Origin: Mastigias papua
Taxonomy: Eukaryota; Cnidaria; Scyphozoa; Rhizostomeae; Mastigiidae
Direction: 5' to 3'
Length of the DNA stretch: 64,000 nucleotides
Assembly: GCA_964019165.1 (NCBI GenBank)
Contig: OZ025269.1
Span: forward strand, 20,761,516-20,825,515
This document shows, piece after piece, positions 49,209 through 61,445 of this stretch; positions within the stretch are counted from its first letter, which is position 1; each line of letters opens with the position of its first letter. Under the pieces are notes generated by a model. The model saw only the letters and a program-made list of their open reading frames with translations, did not search any database and was not told the origin of the DNA. The position numbers and the translations under genes were made by a program.

Positions 49209-52200
49209 CTAGCAAAGAATTTGTATGTTATGTCAGGCAGAGCATACATGATTCCTATTGGTCTTCACACATTATACGAAATTGATCGAAATAACTTAGA
49301 CGAGTATGGAATGGCCTGCGACAGCTAAATTAAACGACTAGATGATAGTGTAATCTAACTGGAAAAACTTCTTAAATTCCTAACAAAGCAATCGCTATGA
49401 AAAAAGAAAGCATAACGGAAATATATTTGAAGCTTTCTCAAGGTAATACAATAATTAGAATGAGCTCAAATCAAAACAACAAACCAATCAAATGAAAAAA
49501 CTGTACTCAAAAGATTATGACTTTTTCCCAAATCGTAACAAACTTAGAAACTAGAAATGCAAAAAATAACTTTCTGGAGAAAAGGTAATCTACCACTATT
49601 TTTAAAGAGAAATTCGTGAACGTTTCGGCTGATACAAAGTTTGGTTCACAAACATGACTCTTCTGAGTTAATGCATTTAGGACAATTCTCGCAAAATGTC
49701 ATTTAACATAAAATCTGGCATAGTGTGATATCTAGCATAATTCTGACAAAATGGAAACATTTTTGCATCAAAATCAGTTTCTCAGTTGATAAGTGTTCTC
49801 CTGTGTGTACCCATTGTTTTGTGAGCAAGTCGACAAAACGTCTGAAAACATTTCATTGTAAAAGAAACCTTTGTGACCTCGACCAATTTCGAACCAATGT
49901 CCATGAAGAGCAAACAAAGCATAATCATTTATGCCAACGTGCGAAATAGCACAATCAATTTTCCTACATAACATATTCAAAATAGCGAAGATGAAAGGGA
50001 AGTTGGAATATGATTATGTCACAACAACCAGCAATCATTCTCTAAAATTCTTCACCACAGAAAGTATAAAGTAGCTCCTCGCGCTCGCGAAAACACAAAG
50101 AAACTTTCAACCGCTCTTAAAAATGCTCGAAAATGCCAGGTAGTGCCAATACCTATCGCAACAGCAGAATCGGGCAATACTTTAATATATTAATTGTGGA
50201 ATATTTTTGAATCAAATCCAAAAAACAGCGACTATATAAACGAAAGGAGCTCATCTTAACACTTGCACTCCTCTAACTCTTTAGATTAATCTTTGCATCG
50301 ATTAGTGCATATGAAAAAATGTGAAGCTTAAAAGTCATTTAATATGCAATCTAATCAAATGCGAGCTTTTGGAAATGAAATTTTGGTGCACTTTGGGTAA
50401 TATCAGCTTCTCAAACTTTTAAAAATTTCGATGGTATAGATAACAATGAATTAAGAATAAATTCAAAAGACTTACAAATAAGTGGGGATGCCATGATCAC
50501 AGAGGTTTGAGAGGACAAAAATATGGCGCAATGCATATTCATGCTGGAAAATGAAAGACAAACAAACTTCACAAGAGGACTATTGTAAAAAGGGACATGA
50601 AAATAAATATGGAAATAAGCTGTTAGGCAGAAAGCAATATCGATGAGGGTAAAGCTTAAGGTAAAAATGAGTGATAACCATCACAAGACCAAAAAGAAAT
50701 TCAATCAAACTCAAGCCTGTCAATAGAAAACTCGAACGAGGGTATTCAAAGTAATTGCATTGACAGACGCTGTATACAAGAATCAAATGATCTAGAGTGG
50801 GCGTTTTGACGTAAAAGTTAAGACAAACAATTTGGCTGTACACGTCAAAATCTAGGTGGTAAGGCAATGTGAAAGAATGAGGTACATAAAAATACTGCTA
50901 CCAGACCAACCTTGTTAAAATTGAAGCAATGTCCCTTGAAATGGCCAACGGCTTCCTCATAGCAATTACGATTCATAATTCTGGCTGGTGATGAAAGAAG
51001 CTCTAGTTTTTTAGCGTCCTCTTTAACCAATTTCCCAACAATGCGCTTCACAGTAACTCTTATCGATGATCGTACCTGAGAACAAAAGTCAGTTCTTTTA
51101 AACTCTTTCAGCAGAATCAACAAAGATAACCCGAACCTTAGACTAAACACGTACAAAGGGGTTACGACAAACAAAACTCATGGCTATGACTACTAAATAT
51201 TTACAGCAGTTTTAACTTAACATATATTACTGCTATAAATTCATAATTGAAGCTTTACAGTCTAGTAATATTATACTATTTTTCAGCCTGCTTGAATTCC
51301 GAATATCCTACGAGAACAAAGGAAACTTAAAACTTACATCTTCCTCTTCAATGATTTTTTTCTCAATCATCATATACTCTGCCTTGCTCTTGGCCATGTC
51401 CAACTTTTTGTAAAGAATTGCCAATGGGACATCTGGAGAGGGTATGGCATCGGTCTGAAAACATATTAAAAAATGTAATTGCAAGTAATTCAAAATCCAA
51501 TAGTAAAACTTTAGCAATTTCTGCAAATAGTACTGTCATATGTAATATTTATGTACATTGTCCTAAAACATCTCTCAAAGTCTTTAAAACTTAAATATTA
51601 CAGATAGTAAATCGGAGAAAGCCTACAATTACAATAACAACGCAAAGAAATAAAAAAAAAATACCCTCGCTATGTGCTCAATAGCATTGTACTAATTTAA
51701 TCCTATCAAAATCAAATTTAGGATCAATTTATAAAAGATGCCAGTGTTCTAAGTAATGTCTTTTCAAAATCGTAGAAATCTGAGATTTTGAGATCACGGA
51801 AAGGAATATGATAATGAGGGTGGATGGAATATGATAAAGAGGGTGGGTGGATAAACAAGATTTACAAAATTGCACTTAAGCTACTAACCACAGGCTTTGG
51901 TTCTGTCCATTTTGTAGCATTCGCTTCTTTCTCACCTTGGAACTGAGCAACTGGATCACTTTTCATTGTCTATTAAAACAAAAACGAGTAAATTGTAGAA
52001 TGTTAAAATGTATGTATTAGAAAAGAAAACTTGAATAGGATACCTGTACAGTATGTGCCATAAAGTAAAAAATTTTGACAAATGTTCCATTAAATATCAA
52101 ATCACTATGGACTATAACCAACTTCAGTTGCATAGCGAAAGCATACTAATTGTGCCTGGTTATGTTTTGATAACGTGATTTTTGGAAGAATTGTAGATAT

Positions 52201-55200
52201 CAGTGGATATCTATTACAAGGAGTCTTGAACCGAGAAACTCTCTACCGTGGCCCATAATTCATTGCTTTACTATGGCCCATTATTCATTGCTTCACTACT
52301 AGTCCATCTAACCTTTATTCCGGAGCAAATACCGTATTTTCTCCCATTAACGCCCATCTCTTTCAAATGGCCCTCTCTAATAAGTGTTCCATAAAAATCC
52401 AAATAAGAGGTATAAACGCCCATTTCTTTTAAATGTATCTGTCTCAATAAACGCTTCCTCTAAAGTCACTTCAAACAGAGCGTTTAATGGAATATTGCCA
52501 GGTTGTGTGTTTACTGATACGATGGAACCTCAGACAAAAGATTGAAATAATGCATGGTAAAGATTACATGAAACCAACTTTGGAACAGGCATTTACTTCA
52601 AGAAGTGTGCACTGGAAAAATTCGATAAAATCGTCAAAAGTTGCATGTCAACTTTCAAAATTGATGATAGTAAAGATAATTGAATTCACTGTTTCACGAG
52701 TGGCCAACTCTGCTCAGCCGGCTTAAATGCGTTATCTGAGCAATTTATGTGCGTTAATGAATGTGGATGCTCTGAACAGTAAACTATTTACAAATCAGCC
52801 AACCGATGTAGATATGCAAGAAGCCAATAATGGGACTAAATTGCTCAATCATAAATGATTATGAGTCAAAGATTTTGTGAATATTGAAGACATGTAGATT
52901 ATAGTTTCTGACTTAAAAATAAACATTGGTTTTTGAGCAGCATTTCATTATTACTAAACCCCCTCTATATTGAGCGCCCCTCTTTATTAAGCGCCCCTCT
53001 TCAATAAACGCTCCTCCCTCAGAAAGTCAAGAAATACTATAAATGCTATGGGTGTTTACTGAAGCAAATACTGTAATATGGAGATCAAAAATTATGATGG
53101 GGAGAGAAGCAATCTTGCAAACTACTTTGTAGGAAGTTGACTTGACGGTGACGTCACAACCAAGTCAGAATTGGTGTGTATTTCTCAACACTGACAGAAC
53201 GAATGAAGATTTGAAGATTCAAAAAACTCATGGTAAAACTAACTTCTGCTGTTAACTGCAACGATATGCTACCAAGTAAAAAGAGCGGGCTCACACGTTA
53301 AGTAACGTGAGGTAGGTATATATAAACGCCAAACTCGAAACAGTTAAAAGGAAAGTGCCATTCCCAAGACGGCCTACTGACAATGAAATCAGAGATATGA
53401 ACTTACCATATCCCCATATTCCATAACGTGACTTGTAGTTGTTAGCTTCTTGACAATTTCATATTGCTGTTGAAGAGTCTCTGTTCGAAGATCTTCCTAA
53501 ATAAAAAAGAAATAATTATATACTGATGAGATATGCCGATGGAACAGAAATAAATTGATCTGTAGAGATCTTTATGAAAGACAGAAAAATATAACCAAAA
53601 TAAACAGAGGGGTGATTGTGTAAGTGAAGCAGAAGAAGGTAGATGTGAGAATAGGCGGGAAAGAAATTGTACTCAGCCTGACAGCTGGATATACCACGAT
53701 GTGTAAAAGAGGCAATAGATCCTATGTGCTATCTATTAACAAATGTTCAAGATGCTTGAAATTAAAATTCTAAAATTCAAGATTTCCTCCATAACATATA
53801 GATTGTTCTTACTTTATCAGAATCTTCCATCCATTTAACACTGTAGACATCACCTAGATATGTTTGTCTCTTTCCATCCCAATAGCAAGCATAAGATGAT
53901 TCCCTTGCATTAGCAGCAGTTGTAGCAAACACTACAAACAAATTAGCAAAATTTGCTATGAAAATCCATGCTAACATGTCAATATCAAAATTCTTCAGGA
54001 CACTTTCCCGTGAAACTTTATAAGTGCAATTTTACAATGAATCTAGATTTGTAGAACAAAGGTCACATAAAATGTTCTAGGGTACATTTTGTTAGTAAAT
54101 TCGAAGTTAAGGATTGCAATTATTCTATGTTAACTAGCTATTATCTTTCTTCAGCATATGAAAAATTTGATGAAACCTTTGATATTGTGTGGTAATGTTT
54201 GATCAAACATAGATCCAGATTCACATGCTTCAACATAGAAGACCATCTGAAAAACAATCACAGTATTTATTGCAGATTCTTAGTACGAACAAAATGTAAA
54301 TGTGTCTAACTCTCATAAAATATGATACCTGTACAGTGCATCCTCGATTAACCATCCCTCGATTAACCATCCCTCGATTAACCGTCCCTCGATTAACCGT
54401 CCCTCGATTAACCGTATCTCGACTATACTGCCGTGACTGACTATTCATATATAAAAGAAGTCATATAAGTTGAAAGTTGCCCAATTTCGCAGGTATCCGA
54501 CATAAAAATGTTTAATGATCACTTAAACTTGGCTCCATAATCGGCCTAAGGCTACGCAAGTGGATACGTCCACATTAGTTTCACTCCATGAGTTGATGTC
54601 GGAGAAATGAAAGTAAATGGGCACTATGCCTTTGTTGATAAAGTGAACTCAATTTTTATGTCTTAGCACTTTCAAGAGAATTTTGAAAGGGTATGATAAG
54701 AAAATTATCTAATTACCTTGGTTTTTTCTTGTGCACCGATGTCCAAAAGTGTGATTTTGCCAAACCGGGCTTTTTGGACTATCCGTCACACGTTTAAAAA
54801 GGTTGTGTCCGGTAGCGGTCGGATAATCGAGGAAGTATTGTGTGTATATTTAGAGTCTTTATATACAGTAATGTAAAAATTGCAAATAAAACAGCTCTGC
54901 AACACACAAAAAGCAAGTTCGCCTAACTTTTTACGAGTCGGTGAAGCTCTCTAGCTTTCAAGCAAGTAGGTTTTATATGAAATCATTATGGTCGTCCTTC
55001 CATATGTACTAATTGAATTACCCCATTAATAAACAACTTTCTAAATGTTGATGTGGAGTCCAGCCTTTCTTCTTGTCTCCATTGGCTAAATTTGGACATA
55101 TAAGGCTCCAGACAACAAACAATGCATATGACAACTATTACTACATCAAGGAAAAAAGTATTTTCAAATAAAGACAAACCTGTTTGTATTTCTTGTTTTC

Positions 55201-58200
55201 ATACATGTAATGAATTGCACTATGAAGTTGACTGACTGTAAGCTGCAATATTAGAAAGCTAGGTGCTAATTGAGACAAGAAAAGTTCAAAGTGCTAGAGA
55301 GGATTCAAGTGTAGAACATAAGAAAGAAGTAACACAAGAAAGTGGAAAAATATTAAAAAATTGCCAATCTGAAAATATACTGAAACTTGACAGTTCACAC
55401 TGTCTGCTCATCATCAATCCCTGTTCAAAACTAATCATTCTTAGGCCATTGCTTTTCATGGTTTTGATGTATTATGTTGCCTTCCTAGATATTACTACAT
55501 AGTGATGGTTCCCTTAATAACTGCCAAGCAGTGACAACATCAGCCCTAACCCCAACCCCTTAATTCCACCTCACTGCCAAGCCTGATTCTTAAGCATTTC
55601 GATAACCACAACTTGGCAACCATGGACTACAACAAAAGACCCAAATAAAGGTAAGAAAGAGCAATGATATGACATAGCAAAGAATTCTTCTTTGAATTTG
55701 CAAAAAGCACCACCATACTGATCCTTGGAAAATGTAGCATATCAACACTTGAGAGAACTGGGGGACATATACCCAGTCTCCCTCCATGGCACTGTCACTG
55801 GCAAATGGAAAATATGCAAACTTTACCTCACCACTTGGAAATGCAACCAGCCCTGGTGCTCCATGATCAGCAAAGTTCACAAATACATAATCATCTGGCC
55901 CACTAAAAGAAATTCAGTTTAGTTGATTGCACGTTTCTTCAATTGATTTCGTTGTTGGAAAACGCAGCTTGATGATGAAATTCAGTACAAGAATCGCGAC
56001 AACAAATGAAGACATTTTATTGTCTTTATGGATATACTTTAAATTCGACAATTCCTTTCTAAACACGACATAATCAGTAGACCTAATTAATAGCTAAGAC
56101 ATAAGAAGACATAATCAGTAAAAAAGACCTAAGACATAATCAAGACGTTTCGACTTAATCATGAGTCATCATAAGTAAAGGGATGGAAGTAGCGAAAATA
56201 AAGTCTATATAGCCATGGGGGCGTGAATAAGGTTACGCACTGAGTCAACAACTAAGGGGCGTGAGTAAGCTCATGCACATATGTCAAAACAAACTAGAGG
56301 AAGAAACAAATGAGAGAAATGAACAAGCTATAATAACGGAAAACCAGCAACTAGAAAAGGACTAAGGGAATGGAAGACTGTTGAGAGTTAGGGTTAGGTC
56401 TATCCTTTTAAATGAGAAGGCTTTCGTAAATAAGGAGATCAAAAGCGTTATCACTTTTGGCAATGATCTTGAAGTCTTCCATGGTAGCATTATGGGCTGT
56501 TTTGTTAATATGGTCTCCTATGGACGATTGATTGGATGAATTGGTCTTGTGCCTGCGACATTTCTTCAAATAATCAGAGATTCTGCTACTGCTCCAAAAA
56601 TGTCTGACAAATTAAATGAAATTGTTATCATACTTGTTTAGCTATTGCTGGCTGTAATGTAAAATGTAAGATAGATTTTAAGATAGGTTGGAATGTAAAA
56701 CGGAAGACAGATAATTTTTTAATGTAAAATATAATCTCCACCTGTCAATCACTTTTCCACTTCCAATACCCTTCATTCCTTCTTTATCACCTTTGAGAAT
56801 CTTCAGGAAATTCTCTGGTGTCACATCCTAATCGTTGAAATATGAATCACTAGCTTCATCAAAATAACCATTTTTATTACAATGAATACTTTCAAAACAA
56901 TGACATCAGATGTAGTTGTCAGTGCTCCTTCATTTCCAGATAGGTCTATAAACTTATGAGCTGTATTTTGTTGGAGTGCTATAAAAGTCCTAAACAAACT
57001 TAAACAAACTTATACTTGCATTTTATGAGTGTCAGTTGTTTGGTTAGCCCATGTTAAGAATCTTTATGGCTCATATAGGTCCTACATTTATCATGGTTTG
57101 CCCTTTGGTATTGAAGTGACTCACCTTGGTTCAGTATGCACTTTACTCAGAAGAAACATCCCCCATGGTCCAGCCCTCAACACCAAGCCCATAAATAGTA
57201 AAAACAAATTGAAAGAAAGAAGTCAAAATGTAGAAAAACTTGTAAAGTATGGAAAATCTGTGGCTTTGGTACTGATCTGAGATGCTTCCTTTCTAAAACC
57301 AATTGATAACAATTGTTCCATATCATCTTAATGTACTCTCAAGTGCCAATTAAATGGGGGTACTAATAAACAGGGGGTCAGTAAAATTCTGAATGTTAAA
57401 AAATGGGGGGTCAGAATAAATGGGAGGGGACTAGAATTTGGCAAAGAGCTTAAAATGATTAAAAAGCATAGGAAAAAAAGCACGGGAAAAACAAAAGCAT
57501 GGGAAAAACAAAAGCAGGTTGTCATTTTCACAGGTTGTCATTGCAGCAGCAAAATTTTGCAACATTTCTTAGAAGTATTTAATGATTTGATTTTTAAATG
57601 AAGCATTTGAATGCTTGAAAGTGAATGGTACTAACAAAGAAAGAAAATAAAATGAGGAGTCTGTAAACAATTTCATTTTCTTCAAAATTAATAAATATGG
57701 GGTCCTAATAAGGCCTGGCAGGGGGTTGGAAAAAAATTGAAAAATTAATAAGCAGGGGGGACATTTATATGGCACCATAGAGCACCTATTTAACAAACAT
57801 CAGGTTTAGGCTATTCCATAAAAACAGCCCTCTATAACTAAACAATGTCCTTCCTTTCACACAGAATTTGTCCTTTGCTATTAAAAGCCAATCACTTTAT
57901 ACATATCTGTGTTTTGCTTTCTGTCTGCGAAGATCCACAATAACTAAGATTGTCTTCTGTCTCTATGATAAGATCTGTGGACTAAAGTTAAAAGTTCTTT
58001 TCTGCAAACGTAAGCCAGTGGGTCCCAAGATAGTGGCAAGTTTTTCAATTGCTTACATTTAGTGGCAAATTGTGAATAAGTCCAGCAGCTCAAATACAGG
58101 TTTTTTCAATTTCATTTAAAAGTGCTGGTGAATATGTCTCCCACACTGTCATTCCATAAGTAACAGATGATATGATTGTCTCAAAATGAGTTTCTTTTTT

Positions 58201-60108
58201 GACTGTAACTAGGAAAATAAGACATCCTTCTTAGTTCGTATTCTTGGCTAAAGGCTGTCCTATCCTTGACACAGTTATAAATTGGTTTATGACTGCTTTT
58301 ATATTGAGTGAGCAGAAAACTAGCTTGTGGTCAGGTATGGCTAATTCAAATGCTCCAAAAGTAGAGACTTTTCACTCCTGGCAATCTGGTTGCTGATAAT
58401 TACTAGGTCTGTTAATGTTTCTGTTATTTTAAACCAAATATCTGCATTCTTTTCAAAATAGCTTTTGGTGAACTATAGTGGAAGGGGGACTTAATAGACA
58501 AGGGGGCTTATTGTAAAAATTCATGATTTGAGCGGGGGCTTATTCAAGAGGGAGCTGAATAGAACTTTTATGCTGCCCATAGAAAACATCATTCTGTATA
58601 TTTATGGAAATAAGCAAGTGTACTAATGCTACTTTTAATGGTTGGTAAAAATATCTACGATGGTAAAAGAATTGGTTTAATATACCTCCTACAAGATACT
58701 TGCCTATTAATGTGTGCTAATTCAGCATTCAGAGAGTTTCCTAATGAATCATTAAAAGTATTGTCACTGATTTAACAAGGCGCCTCTGTGGGACACAGGG
58801 CATGTCTTATTCCTGCAATAAGTAATAGATTACATCAAGAATGAAAAATCTCTACTAATACCAGAAAATAAAAATAGAAAGATCTGTACTCACATGTTTA
58901 GTGTAGTCCTTTGGAACACCTTTGTAAACATCTGTTCCATTAGGCTAAAAATTAGCGCAAAAAATCATTTTGTTGGAAAGATGAGAAGAAGCTCTGAGGG
59001 GTATCAAAAAGTCCCTTCCGTCCCTGACCAAAGTACTATTCTATTGGGCTTCTATCACACTTAAATAAGTCTGTTTCTTGCAAAGTGTGCAATCACACAT
59101 AAAGGCACCCAACAATATATCCATGATTAGATCTGAACACCCCAAGGGGTGATAAATGTGACAATGTTATGATCACAGTTAATGACAAATGGCCACAATA
59201 GTATAAAACAACAGTGATAATTAGTGCTATAGAGACCATAATGGACTTTAACTGTTTATGGGCTTGAAAGAGATGCACGAGTGCAAAATCAAACTTTCAG
59301 CTTTAGTTAAAAAAGACATTCCAAAAATTCAAAGCCAGCATAAATAAAAGATTTTTGTTCATAGCATGTCTAAAAAAACAAATGTAATTAATAATAGCAT
59401 CAGACAATAATTTAAAAATTTCTCTTCTGTACTTTCTCCTATTCAATTTTTCCTAGATCATAACTGATCCATTCTGGGTAAAAATCAAAAAAGTCGAACC
59501 ACCAACAAGTTGAACAACTTTCTACAATCATATTGAGGTTCCATTTACAGAGTGTAAGCTCTATACCATTCTAGCTAACTGAATTCATTTGAAAAGCAAG
59601 AGTTGTCATTTCATATGTGAGCAACCTACCTTGTTGATAATGATACCTTTAGTTGGATTTCTAAAAGTGAATATAACCATAATTACATAAATGACTCACT
59701 GAAACTACAAGTGGAAAACAAAGCTTAAAAGTCCAGAAGGGCAATTAGTTACAAACATGATGTTCTAATGCTGATCAAAACATTCTTAAAATAAATCAAT
59801 GCTAGGTGTAAAGTGCAAATGAGACAAAAACATTTCATACTGCTGTTACATATTTTCTTTTATGAAGCTAATAAGCAAGTTATTTAAATCAATGTATTGC
59901 ATTTAGATACTAACTAAATACCCCATTAGCAAAAAAAGCTAATGGCTGGTTTTCTTCATTGTATTATCATTTCTTGATGTACACAAGAGGCAAAATATAT
60001 CACAACTTACTCATAATTGTCTGCTAAGTCATCATACATCATCACAACAATGTTCTCATCTGGAATTCCATGCTTATGCAATATTTGGTAAGCATGGCAA
60101 ACATCAGC
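49166..60108 (-). CDS. Legumain (asparaginyl endopeptidase, C13), 14 exons, 5' incomplete
   Basis: Lysosomal/endosomal cysteine protease that cleaves after Asn and processes other proteases and antigens. Fourteen exons from 60108 to 49166 join in phase and give 385 residues to the stop, against 388 for the matching part of human legumain. Catalytic His is in NFADHG (residue 102 here) and catalytic Cys in EACESGS (residue 143). The specificity-pocket region [17 protein letters not shown] is conserved. The human RGD is replaced by KGD in LKGDKEG. The C-terminal prodomain keeps four cysteines (332, 344, 364, 381) with spacing 12, 20, 17, against 12, 22, 17 in human. The exon(s) for the signal peptide and the conserved GSNGWYNYRHQ strand were not found between 60109 and 64000. 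They lie beyond the right edge, or are lost. Introns carry several transposon remnants. Confidence 0.95.
50476..50543 (-). CDS. Legumain exon m
   Basis: Codes [18 protein letters not shown] and IPTY. The donor GTAAGT overlaps an in-frame TTG-TAA, so unspliced transcripts would stop here and lose the last cysteine. Confidence 0.92.
50911..51075 (-). CDS. Legumain exon l (prodomain helices)
   Basis: Codes 55 residues from [17 protein letters not shown] to GHCFNFNK, with two prodomain cysteines (NRNCYEE and KGHCF). Confidence 0.95.
51338..51454 (-). CDS. Legumain exon k
   Basis: Codes the [20 protein letters not shown] segment and a charged helix. SPDVPL is conserved with human. Acceptor TTTTCAG, donor GTAAGT. 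Confidence 0.94.
51889..51969 (-). CDS. Legumain exon j (end of catalytic domain, linker)
   Basis: Codes [20 protein letters not shown] and WTEPKPV. It corresponds to the linker region where the human proenzyme is autoprocessed; Asn in EANAT is a candidate cleavage or glycosylation site (inference). Confidence 0.9.
52325..53080. mobile_element. Repeat element with C-rich subterminal motifs, in legumain intron
   Basis: The left end has AATACCGTATTTTCTCCC and ATTAACGCCC/ATAAACGCCC motifs; the right end has TTGAGCGCCCCTCTT, TTAAGCGCCCCTCTT and a terminal AGTATTT in inverted orientation. It belongs to a dispersed family ending in a motif like AGAGAAT-n-TACGGTA (see 58485, 62228, 63393). Superfamily not determined. 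Confidence 0.5.
53407..53496 (-). CDS. Legumain exon i
   Basis: Codes 30 residues starting [20 protein letters not shown] and ending SHVMEYGDM. Acceptor ATTTAG, donor GTAAGT. Confidence 0.94.
53813..53931 (-). CDS. Legumain exon h (substrate pocket)
   Basis: Codes [19 protein letters not shown] through [12 protein letters not shown], strongly conserved in animal legumains. Acceptor TTTGTAG, donor GTAAG. Confidence 0.96.
54177..54246 (-). CDS. Legumain exon g (catalytic Cys)
   Basis: Codes [16 protein letters not shown] and TLPHNIK; Cys in EACESGS is the nucleophile. The donor GTTTCA is non-optimal, but the phase and split Val codon fit exon h. Confidence 0.94.
54334..54840. mobile_element. 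Pogo/Tigger-like MITE in legumain intron
   Basis: About 507 bp. The left end is CAGTGCATCCTCGATTAACC; the right end, reverse-complemented, is CAATACTTCCTCGATTATCC (16 of 20 identical). The CCTCGATTATCC core is typical of pogo-type mariners. TA precedes the left end. No transposase frame is present. The left terminus contains a five-copy 15-bp amplification. Confidence 0.7.
54343..54417. repeat. 15-bp tandem repeat inside a terminal inverted repeat
   Basis: Five tandem copies of CTCGATTAACCATCC or CTCGATTAACCGTCC, made from the inner part of the left terminus of the pogo-like MITE. Confidence 0.93.
55180..55242 (-). CDS. Legumain exon f
   Basis: Codes [20 protein letters not shown] plus Gln (21 residues). 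The acceptor TATTGCAG is chosen because it keeps phase and length relative to family members. Donor GTTTGT. Confidence 0.88.
55827..55902 (-). CDS. Legumain exon e (catalytic His)
   Basis: Codes [16 protein letters not shown] and GLVAFPSGE; His of DHG is the catalytic base. Acceptor CTTTTAG, donor GTAAAG. Confidence 0.95.
56135..56600 (-). mobile_element. Penelope-like element remnant (GIY-YIG end and 3' UTR)
   Basis: Minus-strand translation from 56600 gives a piece resembling the end of a retroelement GIY-YIG endonuclease: [19 protein letters not shown], then [11 protein letters not shown], an in-frame stop, and a [14 protein letters not shown] terminus. The sequence past it carries GACTCATGATTAAGTCGAAA, a motif type seen in Penelope-like 3' regions and in the inverted repeat at 8181-8502. 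The element is dead. It lies in the legumain intron between exons d and e. Confidence 0.65.
56742..56827 (-). CDS. Legumain exon d
   Basis: Codes [17 protein letters not shown] and [14 protein letters not shown] stands where human legumain has the RGD tripeptide. The donor is GTGGAG. Confidence 0.94.
57353..57780. repeat. G-rich dispersed repeat segments
   Basis: Repeated motifs of the type AATGGGGGTACTAATAAACA and GGGGGGTCAGAATAAATGGG at 57353-57430, with related G-rich ends at 57700-57780. A GCATGGGAAAAACAAAA tandem lies at about 57455-57520. Probably termini of a transposon related to the C-rich family elsewhere in this intron region. Confidence 0.45.
58485..58570. repeat. G-rich TTAATA/GGGGGCTTATT repeat
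   Basis: GGGGGACTTAATAGACAAGG followed by GGGGCTTATT units, the same motif type as 62228-62330 and 63393-63440 (reverse orientation in the former). It lies in a legumain intron. Confidence 0.55.
58894..58944 (-). CDS. Legumain exon c
   Basis: Codes [17 protein letters not shown], in phase 0 at both ends, with a GTGAGT donor. Confidence 0.95.
59630..59660 (-). CDS. Legumain exon b (31 bp)
   Basis: A 31-bp exon coding [10 protein letters not shown], between CTTTTAG and GTAGG. The split codon restores Glu. Confidence 0.92.
60011..60108 (-). CDS. Legumain exon a (first in window)
   Basis: Codes [19 protein letters not shown] and [13 protein letters not shown]. The acceptor is TTATAG and the donor GTAAGT (phase 2). 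The corresponding human exon begins at the same residue, which supports the boundary. Confidence 0.95.
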
Positions 60109-61445
60109 CTATAACACAAGTGACATACATGAAATGAAGAAACAAACACAAATATGTGAAATGGGGAAACTATACAATTGCAACATGGAGATAGTTATCT
60201 GCAAGATCTGATTAGGACAGCACACAAGTGAACTCGATAACAATATGACTTTCATTATATCCATATGACTGACAAGGGAAGGAGGCCATTTAAAAGAGAG
60301 TACATATGCTCTAAAGGAGGGGAGAGGGTAACCAGAAAAGCACACAAACACATACAAGGAAGGGGAGGTTTATTCAAAGAACGTACATATGTCGATGTAA
60401 TTTTCAAATTCTAATTACTTGGTCTTTCTCAAATCATACATGCAAGATCATTCTAATCATGAATATTGAGCATGCAAACTTTTTGACTGGTTCCAAAACA
60501 GAAGAAACTGGCAGAGGGACAACTGTGGATCCAAGGGAGGGGGTGGGGGTCATCACCCTCCAAATGGTAATATTTCGTATCACAAAAATTTGTGTTCAGA
60601 GACATGTCACATGACATAGACAAGGAAATGAATAGGAAATTAATTGAGCACTCTACACAACACTCCAAAAGTTATAGAAGGGCATAGCTATGAAAAATTT
60701 CCCCTCCTCACAATTTTCTGTCAAAAATGGCCCCAACTAAAACCAAACTCTGCATCCACCTAGGGAGATGATGGTTCTTTAGGGTGGGAAATAAGGGGTG
60801 TGAAATGAGGGGTGCAAAATAAAAATGTGCTGATGACGCTTGTGTGGCACCCAGGTACTCGATGTGATTTTTGATAGCTTGACAGCAAGCTAGATAAATA
60901 TATGAAATATCTGCAAAAACTGCAATCAGCGTTGATGCCATGGAATCTTCTAAAAGGGACACCTGATTCTTCAACCAGGGGACTAAGATATGGTAAGTAG
61001 GGTACTAGAATTAACAACACAGTTTCAAGAAGAGTTCCTCACCTTCCAATGGGGGACTAGCATACTCTGACTGGGGGTTACAGCCCCTAGTCCTCCCTGG
61101 TGCCACCCCTAGTTGCAATACTTACCAGTCAGCCTCAAAACTTAGTGGAAAATCACACAATTTGACAGTAATAGGAAAGTGTTGTGGCTGTCGTGCTATT
61201 CAAGGGGGCTGATGCCCCTTATGGCCCTCTCTTGTGACAAGCCTTGAAGGAGAGTAGCCCTACCTTGTAATATGACAATGAGAAGGGTGGATACTTTTGT
61301 TACGGAGCGTTATCGAAGAGGGAAGGAGGGAAGGAAGGAGGGAGGGAGGGAGAGAAGGAGGGAGGACCTCAGAAAATGATAACATTGGCGTTACCCAATG
61401 GTTGAATGAGGCAGAATGAGGTCTCATGCCAAACTGACAGATCAA
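60109..61445. other. Region 5' of the first detected legumain exon; no exon found
   Basis: I searched the minus strand here for the exon coding GSNGWYNYRHQ and for a signal peptide and found neither. The region holds G-rich repeat debris (60285-60385, 60535-60560, 60770-60815, 61060-61120) and a purine tract at 61316-61367. Confidence 0.5.
61316..61367. repeat. Polypurine (GGAGGGA)n tract
   Basis: About 50 bp of GGAGG/GAAGG units, all purine on the plus strand. It may adopt non-B structure. Confidence 0.85.

Noticed and set aside
49774..49963. Alternative last exon for legumain ([10 protein letters not shown]...)
   Set aside because: It has a possible acceptor and compatible phase, but lacks the conserved final Cys and would add a 60-residue tail foreign to the family. 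The exon at 49166-49208 fits Cys spacing and C-terminal length.
57029..57280. 83-codon plus-strand frame in a legumain intron
   Set aside because: No domain, no splice signals, and opposite strand to the host gene.
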